From: a virus
IMG/VR virus record: IMGVR_UViG_3300042326_001912
Location: 1 to 59,955 of that record
Length of the DNA: 59,955 bases
Strand: one strand, 5' to 3'
Shown: in pieces, positions 8,207-20,200 of the stretch
Layout: the number at the start of each line of letters is the position of its first letter
How positions within the stretch are numbered: the stretch's first letter is position 1
Position numbers and translations under genes: made by a program
Notes under the pieces: generated by a model
The model's input: the letters and a program-made list of their open reading frames with translations, nothing else
The model's database searches: none
What the model was told of the DNA's origin: nothing

Positions 8207-11200
8207 CTAAGCCATTTCATCTGTTATTTGCCTACTTATTTCACTAGTTATCCATCCTTTTAGGGATGTGGTAGCATCTGTTACTGCCATATAAACACTA
8301 TTTACATCAAAACTAACATTTAAAGAAGCATTTAAGTTTCCAATTATTTGTAAGTTTAATGTTCCTGGTATTCTACTTATTGCAGCATTTAATTCATCTG
8401 CATATGTTTTAAATTTTTCTAATGATGAACTAAATCCACTGTTAAATCCTGTTAAGTTTGTACCAAATTGTGTAACTGCATTATTAAATTTGTCTATTGG
8501 TCCTGATCCTATTTTTATTTCAGTTTTTAATATTCTTGAAAGTTCTTCAAAACTAGACTTTGCTATGTTTATTTGATTGTTATTGTTAGAACCGCCATCA
8601 GGCCTGTTCATTCTTGATATAGCAGCATCAAATCTTGATGTTCCATTATTAAATGTTATTGCAGCTTGCAAAAGTAAGCTAGATGTTTTTCCTCCACCAC
8701 CTGTTTTTCCTCCAGCATAATAACCAACAGTACCACCATTTGCAAAGCCTTCAACATCTTTTCCAGTATTTATTGCGTGTAACAAAGATGCGTTCTTAGA
8801 TGATGATCTTGCGTTAACGACAAACTCACCTGGAGTTAACATGGCTGGAATAGTGTCAGAACTAGATGTTGGCATTCCACCTTTAAAAAAGTATAATTCT
8901 TCATTGGCCATAGCATCCTGTTGTTCTTGTAATGCTGCCATCTTGGCTTTTAACTGTTCTATTTCCCCTATACTTTGTGTTTGTGTTGTTGTTGCTGCAC
9001 CTGTGGTATCTGGTTTCTTATCTTTTGGATCTGGTGGAGTTGTTGTTGTTTGTTGAGTAGGTGGGCGTAATGGCATAGTCATTTGTTGTTGCGATTTTTG
9101 TTTTTTTTGTGCTTGTGCTTCAATTTTTGCTATTTGTATTGGTTTAGTTTCTATTGCATATGAACCAACCTCTTGTGGTCCTTCACCATAGTTTCCTGCA
9201 TCTCCAATTCTTTCTACGCCTCTTTTTTTATTAGCATCTGATCCCTTAAAGAAATTAAATCCAAGTTGCTTTTCAAGATTTTTACTAAGAGCTTCATTTC
9301 TACTATTTCTCTGTGCATCTCCTGCTTTAAGATTCATTTCATATATCTGCTGCTGATCACCAGATTGAATTGCTTCCATCATTCCTTTTTGAGTAATGCC
9401 AGCATTTTTTAATCGCTTGTTAAAGCTAGTTGCATTGTCTCCATAAGCAAGATATTCTATTAAACCACCAGTGGCAGAATACCCAACATCTTGCCCACTA
9501 TTTATCGCACTTAATAAATCGCCATGTTTGGCAGTAGCACCAGCATTTATTACAAACTCACCAGGGGATAACATAGCGGGTACTGTATCTGTACCTTTAG
9601 GCTTAAAGTAAGATGGATTAGGATTTGGTCTATATGATGGAACATTACCGCCAGTTGCTCTATATATAGGTATTTGACTATTTTGTGTCGCAAACCTTGT
9701 TGGGTCAAAACCAACTGGTGTTGGTGCAGTAGGAGGTTCTAATAAAAGATTATTTTGTTGTATTAATGAATCATAATAATCTTCCATTTTCTTTGCATTT
9801 TGAACTGACACAGATAAAGCTTTAGTATCTACTTCTGCATCATTTTTTAATTTAGCAACAGACTTTACATACTCTGGAGATCCTTCTGTTTGTTCTCCAA
9901 ATTTATAAAAATTAGCGATCTTTGCTAAAAGTTCTGGATACCTATTTAACTTATATGTGTATGGTTCTTCAATAGGAAAATAAGTACTTATTTCTCTTAT
10001 GCTATAATCTAATTTTTGAGCATTTGGATCTCTTGTAAAATATTTAAATGAAGATGCTAGAAGATTATTTCCATATTGAGCTTCTTTTTCTCCTTCATAT
10101 AAGCTTTGATCGGTATTAACTATTTTATCTGAATCTTGTCCTACAATAAGTTCTTTTGATTTTTGTCTATAAAGAGTGTTTTTAAGTTCTACAAAGTTTT
10201 TAAATAAATCTACTGTGTCGTTTTGAAATTCATCTCTAGTAGGAACTCTTTGACCAACATTAAATCTAGGGTTTTCAATTTTATTTAAATTTTTAACATC
10301 TCTTCTTGTTGTTTTTGTTTCTTTTGCTTCTATTGCTTTTGCATTTTGTTTTTCTTTTTGTATTTGTTTAATTTGTTGTGCTGGATCTCCATTTGGATCA
10401 AAAGTATTAACATTTTGATTAGGATTAGCTTGAACATTTGCTGATGGGCCTTTAAGATCAACGCTTGGCGTTCCTTTGATTTGTTTTGATATTTCCACTA
10501 GTTGTTGATATGTATTTTTATTTTCTAATAATGCAATTTTTGCTTGTCTTTCAAATGTTGTTTTTCCTTCAGCGTCTTGTTTTGGGAAAGAATTTACTTT
10601 AAACAAACCGCCATCTTTTTCTAATCCTAAAACAACATCGTCTTTTACTGTAGGAAAATTTAAGTATCCATAATTGCTAATGCTTGCTGTTGCTCCAAGA
10701 TCCGTAAGTAAATTGTTATTGATGCCATTTTTAGAAGATGCCAATTTCTTAATATCTTCTATGCTTTGTGGTGGAATAGCAGTTCTAAAATTAGTTGTAT
10801 TAAAGTCTACTTCCGTAGGGTCTTTTGCACCAAAATCTACATTCCCTAATCCTTTATCATCTATATTTCCTTTTAATTTTCCAAACTTTGTAAAAGACTT
10901 AATGTTTTTTTCAGATTTTTCTTCTAAAACACCAAGCAAACCTTTTCCTTTTTTTATTTGATTTCTATTTGCAAATACTTTATTGGCTTTAGCTTCTCTA
11001 TCTAAAAACATCAAAGCTTCAAATATGCCTTGTGCTTGTGCAGTTATAAATTCTGGATCACCGCTAATATCAGATCTTTTTTCTTTTGCCTTTATTAATT
11101 TTTCAATTAAAACTTGTGGATCTTTATTTATGGCTTTTCCATATGTTTCTATATATGAATCCATTTCTGGACCTTTTGAAGTTGCAGCACTTTCAAAAGA

Positions 11201-14200
11201 GTTCATAGTTATAAATGAACCAACTATTTTCTTTTGTCCTGGTGATATATTTGATAGTGATTTTTTATCTATAGCTGTTTCTTGTCCATTTATTAATTTT
11301 TGAAGTTCTTTTTGTCCAGTTGCAAAAGAAACTTTAGGATCAATTTTTTCTAAATTTATATTTGGATCATTTTGTATCAACTTCATTTTTCCAATAATAG
11401 CCTGTGCCTGTGCCTCTCTTTGCAAATATATTTTTGCTATAGCTTCTGGACTTCCTTTTCTTCTAAAGAAATAATTGTCTTCTTTTGCACCCTTTTCTTT
11501 AATAAATTTATCTACATTTTGTGCTCCTACTTCATTAATTGATCCGCTATTTACATAGTCACCTTGAATGCCTGACTCTTTAAGTTTTGTTTTTTGTTTT
11601 TCTATATCTTTTGTTTTTGCAATAACACCTTGTTTATCTAAAACATTTGAAGTGTCTAATTTTCCTGATGTGTCTTTTTTAAACTGCCCTTCTTTTTCAT
11701 TTTTTAATTTTTGTTGTTCATCTATTATTTTTTGTCTTTCTTCTGCTTTTCTTTTGTCAAATTGTTTTCTTGCGTTAGCAACATCTTGCGTATAATCCAT
11801 CTGTTCTGGATCACCTTTTTGTTTTACTCCTAATGCAAAATCAACATAATCTTTAGATGAAGTTTCCACTTCTTTTTGTTTTTTACCAAGTTTAGTGGTT
11901 GGAAAAAAATTGTCAAATTCTGAATAAGTGGGCGTTAGATTTAATATTCCACCAGATAATATACTAAGTCCTCCACCAAGAGCATTTGTTAGTGATTTTT
12001 TTGCAGCTATTTTATTTTTAAGTTTTTCTTTTTGACTTTCAAAACTATTTATTCCAGTATTCCTTGATGATGCATCCTTTTCTGCTTGTTTATTAAAAAA
12101 ATCTAAAATAGATGCTGTTGGATTTTTTAGTTCAAGATCATAAGCAAAGTCATTATGATTGTATAGTCCATCAATACCCAATTCTTTTATATCTTTTCTT
12201 TCTTTAATAAAATCATTTGCTGATGTTGTAAAGTTTTTACTGTATATTTTACTTATATTTTCTTTTTCATTACTATTTGAAATAGCTTTATTTATAGTTG
12301 AAGTTAATCCTCTAAAAGAACCAAAAATCACATTTGATTCTTTTAAATAATCGTTATTTGTTTTATCTTTTTGTAGTTTAAATGCTTTAGATTCTAAATC
12401 TCCAGAAAAACTATTTACTTGCAAATATTTTGTCTTAGTAGCGTTTTTATATTCATCACTTTCAATAAATTCTTGATTGTAATTAAGTGGTTTATTTTCA
12501 ACAGGAGTAGCACCATCTTCATAATACCCAACTTTTCCACCACCACTAAGATAAGATGTTTTTCCACTATTTATAGATTGTAATAATGGTAGATTTTGTT
12601 GTGTAGCACTTCTATTTACTACAAATTCTCCTGGTGTCAACATTGCAGGAACTGTATCTGTACCCCTTGGTTTAAATACTGAACCACCAACAGCAAAAGC
12701 TGAAACTTGAGGTTTGGCTTCTGCATTTGGCAATTGTTGAATTCCACCAAGTCCATTTATAGCTTCATTTAAAGCTTTTATTCTTGCTTCAGCACCTATT
12801 GCAGCAGTAGATAATCCTTCACCAACTCCAAGTTGAAGTTCTTTAACGCTAGCTAAAGCTCTATCGAATTGAACAAATGATATTTCATTACCAGCTAATT
12901 TTTGTACTAAACTATTTAATTTTTCTTCAATTCCAGAAGCTTTAAAATTATCTTGTATTTTTGTTTGTTGTGCATTAAGTTCATCCCCTCTTTGTTGCTG
13001 AAATTGTTCTTTTGCCAATCTTAACGAATCACTTGCATTATTTCCCTCAGAAAGTTTTTCTTGCGTAATTTCTCTTATTTTTGTAGCTTCACTTGCTTTA
13101 TATCCACCTTGTTTTACTAAATCGCTCTCAATATCAGTAGTATTAGTAATTACATTATTATCATCTGTTTTTATACGAGTCCTAATAGACTTAGAATTTG
13201 CTTCGGCTAATCTTTTTTGTTCTTGTTTGTTTTTTGCTAAATCTTCAACTTGTCCTTTATATGTATTTAATTTTTCAAAATCTTCTTTAGTATTAAATCC
13301 AGATTCACCTAAAAACTTGCCTTCTTTTTGAACATCTTTAATCTGTGCTGCTTTTTGTTGTTCTTTTCCTTTTTCTGCTATTAATGTGTTCTTCTGCATC
13401 TCTTGAATAAACTTTTGCAACTCAGAATAAAACTTTTCATTTCTTGAATCTAAATTACTAAAATAGTCTTGTTGCAATGATTGCTGATTAGCTATTATCT
13501 GTCTTTGTGCCTCTTCTTGTTGGGCAAAAATTCTAGCTTGTTCTGCAACGAGAGCTTTTTCTTCTGCCTTATCATCTTTGCCAGCACCATAACCATTAGC
13601 ATCAAGTATTTGGTCTTGTATTTTTTTTCCAGCAGCACCAAAATTATCTAGAAAATCAAAAAGAATAGCATTTTGCTCAGTACTCATACCTTGAAGACTG
13701 CCACCTCTAGCTTGTACTTGATTAAATACTGCCTGTCCTTGCAACATTTTTTGTTGTTCTTCTGGACTTTGAGTTAATAATCTTCTTCCTAAAGTTCTTT
13801 TTTCATCTATATTTTGTCTAACTTGTGCAAGTTTAGCTTGTGCTGCTTCTAGTTTCTTTGATTGATCAGTAAGGTTTTTTAATGCATCATTTAAATTAGA
13901 TGCTTGAGATTTTAATTTTGTTAGTTCTAATGCTGCATTTCTAAATTCTGCACCACCATTTGTAGACTTGTTTGTATTTAATACTTTCTCTTCTTGAACT
14001 CTTATTTGTTGTTGCGTGTTTTTTAATCTAGAAGCTATGGCAGCAGGATTTTCTGCTGCACCAGCACCAAAACCAGTTAGTCTTTGTTGTTGTTCAGAAA
14101 AATCATTTCTTGCACCTTGCAAGTTTATGTTTTCTGCTACTCCTTGTTGTGCCCCAGGAAGTCTTTGTATTTCATTGGCTGCAAAAGATCTAGACCTACT

Positions 14201-17200
14201 TCTTAACTCAGAAAGTCTTCCTATTTGATCACCAATAGCCTTTTGTCTTTTTGCTAAATCCTCAAGGCCACTTATGTATTTATTTCCAGCTTCAGTTAAT
14301 TTATTATCTATTTCGGTAAATGCACTTATGAGTGGATCACGAATGTCAGATAATAATTTTTGGGTTGCCTTAGAAACATCGCCACCAGCTTCAGCTAACA
14401 ATTTAGTAAAGTCTTCTGATGATACTTTTCCACCAACAGAACTTACTACTTGATCAGCAGCAGCACCTGTTATTCCTCTTGCTTTTAACCCTTCTTTTAA
14501 TGCATCAGTTATTTGTGTTGCTGTTTCTTTACCAGATATTGGATTAGCTACAGATTGTGCAAGAATGTCTGGTAAAATTTGACTTGCTGCATTTACTGCA
14601 TTACCTTGACTCTTAAACTCTTGTCCATAAGCACCTAATAATCCAGCAGATTCAGTTATTGCCATATTAAATTTTGCAAAATCGGGAGTTGATCCACCGC
14701 TTCTTTCTGCAAAAGAAGTTAGCTTTGTTGATCCAATTGAACCTTCAAATAATGATGAATTTGTATCTAACTTTGATGAAAAAGAATCGGCAGATGCAGC
14801 AGCAGCATTAACTGCATTGCTAAGTGACTGCATTGAATTTATAGCCCTTGCATTTTCTTGTACTGCTTTAGTAGTTACAGACTTTATTTTTTCTGCTTGG
14901 AAAGACTCTTGCAGTGTTTTTATAAATTGTTTTTCTGCATCTGCAATGCTAATATCTTGAGCAGAAGCAATCTTAGCTATTTGTTCGGCCCCTGCACCGC
15001 CACCAGAAGACCTCAAATCTTTAAGTAATCCACCCTTGATATCTTCAAAATTTGTTGTAGATATATCTCCACCGCCAGATTTTATTTTAAGTGCTGCATC
15101 TTTACCTATTTGTTCACTATATTTATTTAAAACATTAGTTAATGGCCCTATTTGTGCAGCGTTAGTTTCTTTTGAAGATTTGGATAATGCTTCATTGTAC
15201 TTTTTTTGATTTACATCAGTTCCAGTTAGTCCAAAACTAATAGTGTTTAAGGCTTTCATAAAACGACTATTGTTGCCACCAGATTCTTCATATGCTTTTG
15301 TAGCGTTTTCTTGACTAACAACTTTTTGATTTTCAGATATTTTTCTTAGTGTAGAATCATTTACTTCAAGCAAGCCATTTGATACTCTTTCAAATATATT
15401 TTGCAAATTATTTAATGCTTGAGCAATCTTTGCTTCTCTTATTTCTGCTTCTGCTTGTTTTATTCCATTATGATAGCCTTCAAATGCACCAACTATTCCA
15501 GCTAATCCAGCACCTACACCAGCAACAACTAGACCATATTTAGCTAATGATTGACCAGCAACAGCAGCATATGTACTTGCTGAACTTAGTGCTGCACCAA
15601 AAGCTTGTGCTGATTTAAAACTAGAAGCTGCACCTTCATCTACTTTTACAGTATCTCCTTCGCCCTTAGAAACTATTCCCGCTACTGTTCCACCAGAAGA
15701 CTTAATTCTTTCACTTAAAAAACTAGCTCCAACGGCAGCAGTAGTTAGTCTGTTAGCTAAAGTACTTCCTCTTGATTCTTTAAACTGTTGATCCCCTTCT
15801 GATCCAGCTTCAAAGTCAGTTCTTTTTGCACCAAAAATTGCTCTAGAAGCAAAGTCTTTTACTTTACCTTTAGAAGTTAAATCGCCTTCGGCAGTATAAT
15901 CAGTATTTGTTTTTCCTCTTCTTGCATTACCAGTAAGATCTCCAGCTAAAGATCTATCTCCAATAATTTCTCCTTGTTTATTATAATTAGCTTTTCTTTT
16001 TCCTTCAGAAAATTCCCTAGTGTATTGATCAGCAGTAGCTTGAAGATTTAATTCGCTTATTGGTTTACCACTTTGTACTGCTTTTGCTCTAAGTTGTTTT
16101 TCTGATGCCGTTCTATATTCAGAAAGTGCATCACCTTTTAATGTTTCTCTTTCGTTTTTTCCTGCTTTTCTACCTGTTTGTTTTTCGTAATCTGCTTCTT
16201 TTCTTTTTAATATATTTTCCATTGAGCCACGACCAGAAAGTGGCTTTGTTTCTCCAATTACTTTTCCAGCAAGCAAAACTTTTCCTGCTGCATCTTGTTG
16301 ATATTCATCTAATAGTTGTGCTGATCCTTCAGCCTTTAGTGTTGCTGCCTCAAGACCTTGTACTGCGGTTGTTGCTGCATTTTCGGCTCTAGTTAAATTC
16401 CTTACTTCTTGTCCATGCGTAACTAATAATCCATTAAGTGTGTTTGTATTAGCAACAACTTGATTGTTAGCAGAAATTGCGTTCCTTGTTGCTCTAGCTT
16501 GTAAATTTCTAGCAGTTGCTTCCGCAGTAGTAGCTGCTATCAAAGCAGCATTAGCAGCAATCAATCTAGGGTCAGTTGCTGATGCACCCCTAGCAGTTAA
16601 AGATGTTATTCTTGCTTGCTGTCTTGTGGCTTCTTGTCGATTAGATGCAACTAATCCTCTTTGTGTGTTTGCCTCATCAATATATGAGTCTCTTGCTGTA
16701 GTAGCAGATTGAACATTTGATCTTGCAGCATTAACATTTTGTTGTGAAGCACCAACCCTTCCTCTTTGTCTAGCAACCAATGCATTTCTACTATTAACAG
16801 TTGTTTCTGCTTGTTGTCTTGCATTTTCATCTGATGTATATTGCTGTGCTCTTCTTTGTATTTCATCTGTATTTTGTTTAACTTCTATTTGTACAGTATT
16901 TTCATCTTTGTTTGGGTCTTCATACCTTAATTGTTCTTCAAGAGTTTCTTTTAATTTTTTAATATCATCTGGATTATTTGGATCAAACTTACCGCTTCTT
17001 CCAAGACCAATAGGTCCACCCCTAGCAAATTTGGCAAACTTATTCATTGCATGTAATTTTGAAGATCCAATTTTACTTGCTTCTTCTGGACTATATACAT
17101 ATTCACCAGGAGTTAGTAACGCAGGAACAATACCACCATTGGCGAATCTTGAGGCTTTTGCTAAATTATCTGCCCCTATCTTATTAACTGAAGACTTTCT

Positions 17201-20200
17201 AATTACAAAAGAGCCTTCGGGCAAATCCATAGGAACAGTGTCAGAATTGCCAGTTCCTGGTACTAATCCACCAGATGCAAAACGACTTACTTTTTTAGAT
17301 CTGGACTGAGCATTAATGCTATCTAATAGTTTTTGATATTCAGATTCTTGTGCATTATAAAAATTGCTTTGTTGTGCAGAACTGGCAGTATTTTTTTTCG
17401 CCCTTGGTTTTTTTGGTTTACCATAGGGATTATAGGAATCTTCTGGAATTTGTGGTGATGGTGCTCTAGTTGAAGTAGTTGTTATTGGCTCTGAAACAAC
17501 TGGCTTTGTTTTTCGAGTTTTAGCTACTTTATTTTTTTCTGCAAGTAAGTAGAAACCAATTTTGTTTGGATCTCCTACTACTTTTCCTTGATCTTGTAAG
17601 CTTGCAAGTGCTTTATTAATAGATTCGTTATCACCTACTTTTTCCCTAAGTGTTTTCCAGAATTCACTTTGTTTACCAGCTAAAGCCTTAAGAATTACAC
17701 TTTCAACAGCAGAATTTCTATTTGTTGCTTGTGCAGCAATTGATGCTGGTGCTGGTGCTGGTGCTACTGCTTGTGCCTGTGATACGATTGGCTTTCCAGT
17801 TCCCTTAGACCTTAAACTCATTAAGTTATCTGCCAAATTTTCATTAGCTATTGCTCTTCTTTGTTGTCTTGGATTTAAGTTAAATTTAACTCTAGCACTT
17901 TCACTTGCTGCATCCCTAAATCTCTTTATCTTATCAGCATTGTCTTTAAACTTCTGTTCTTGTGTTTGATATGTACCTATTTTAGAAAGTTCGCTTTCAT
18001 CAAATAAGGTTTTTTCTTGTCTTGGTGCAGATTGTGTTCTTGCTAATTTATATCTTTCACTTTCTGTTTTTTTAACTCTTGGTTCTTTTTTAGTTTTTTG
18101 GTTTTTTGCTATTCCAATAATTGGGCCTTGAAATTCCCTTTCTTCCATTTGCATTCTTAATTTTTGTGCTTGTGGCGATGTTCCACTAATAGGTTGAATT
18201 GCTTTATAGTTTTCATTTATTCCAATTAGATTTTCTGGCTCTACGCTTTCTGTTGAATTAGGCAGTCCTCTTCCTTCTCTTCGCTGTCTATCTAAAGCTA
18301 ATTTTTTTTGTAACTCTTTATATTGATCTGAACCCTCAAATACTTTTGTATCTCTAGCGATTCCGTAAAATTTATTTTGTTGATTTTCTTCATCTATTGA
18401 TGAAATTAAAGAACTTAATCCTGATGCCGTTTCTGATTTTTGTCTTGATTTATCTATATTCTCAGCTTTTTTTCTAGCGTTTCTTTCTGTGGCTATTCTT
18501 AATTCTTCAGTGCGTTTTTCTTTTCTTGTTTTTGGTTTCCAAGGAAATGAAGCAATACTTCCAAATTTTATCACATCTTTTTCTAGCTGTATATTTAATG
18601 GGCCACGCTTATCGCCAAAATCATAAGCAAACTTAAGGTCTTTAATATTTTTTGTTCCTAGAAACTTATCTTGTGCTCTACCAATTTTTGCTCTTAGTTC
18701 TTCTGAATAATTTGGTGGTATTTTAGAAAGAAGCTCATCTAAAGATTTAACTCCTTTTAAGTCATATGTTGGTTTTCCATCTTTTGATTTTGCACTTCCT
18801 TTGTCTGCAAGATCTTTATTTGGTATCATATTAAATTTTGTACCAAGAAAATTAAATCCAACAGACTTTAATTTCATTGATCCAGATGTTCTTGCATTTA
18901 CTATTATTTGTTTAGCTGATTTTATTTTTTCTTTAAAATCTGCCAATTGTTTTGGGTTTAATCCTTTAGAAAATTCTTCAAAGCTTTGTGGCTTTGCAGT
19001 AGCCTTATCGCCATCAGCAAACATTTGTCTGCCTACATTTCCACCAAAAGCATATCTTTTAGTTTCTTTTGAGTCTGCAAAAAGAGCACCAAAATTAACC
19101 CTATTAGATGAATCACTTGGATTTAAAAGAGACATTTTTTCAGCTAGAACTTCTGGATTATCTCCATAAGCATCTTGCATCATTCTTTTAAGAACATCAA
19201 TTTCTATATCTTTATGTCTACCACCCAATACTCCTGCTGTTGGTATCTCAGAACCTTTTTGCATTGAATCAGCAAGTGTTCCATGAGCTTCACTTTTATA
19301 AAGTTTTGCCATTTTCTCTGAAGAAATAAACTCTTTCAAAGAGTTAATTTTATCTTTTTGTTTTGCAGACTGAATAGTATGTGCTTGCATTTCAGAAATA
19401 AGAGTCGTTTCACCGCTTCCTTTGCCATATGCCCCCATACGCCTACCAATAGATCCAAAAAGAGAATTTGCTAAAGGAGAACCTTCTTTTGAAGCCCCAT
19501 AAGCAGCAGCATGAGCACCTAATTCATGTCTTGTTGTGGTTTTTTTACCACTATAATTAACTAATAGATTTTTCTCATAATCAAAATTTCCATCCTCAAA
19601 CGAATTTGTTCTGGCTTTTTCTTGGGCTGAAGGCAATGCTTTTGCTGCTGCCAACAATCTCATATTGGCTGGCAATTTATTAAGTTTGTCGTATTTATTA
19701 GCTGATTCTACATCATTATTTTTAAGTGCTTCTTGGTACAACCTTTGATATTCAACGGCTCTTTTAAACTGAGATGCTTTTCTGGAACCAACAAACATTT
19801 CTGAAAATTGTTCAAAATGAGGGGATGTGTGATCCATGTTTGGGAATTTTTCATATTCCTTTGGTTGTCTTTTGAATATAATTCTTGGGGTGTCCTGCAA
19901 TGCAGACTTTAACTTCATGCCAGGATTAAATGAATTATCGAGAAAAGCTTTACGATGAGTTACTTCTTCACCTTCCATAAATCTCTGTCTATTAACCGAT
20001 CCACCAGTATTTTTTGGTACTCTTATTATTTTTTTATTTTTTGAAAATGCGGTTATTCCAAAATTTTGATTGCCTTCTTCTTTGTCATGAAACTTATTGA
20101 TTAAATTGTTAATATTAGCAAACGCTGGTTCTAAAGAATTAGAAACCTGTGGATCAATATCATATTTTTGATCTGCATTTATTGAATTAATTAATATTGA

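Noticed and set aside
19505-19535. Zinc metalloprotease motif in the tape measure (HELGAH near residue 920)
   Set aside because: It is HExxxH, not HExxH, and no surrounding metzincin or thermolysin features are evident. It could be a relic, but I would not call an enzyme.
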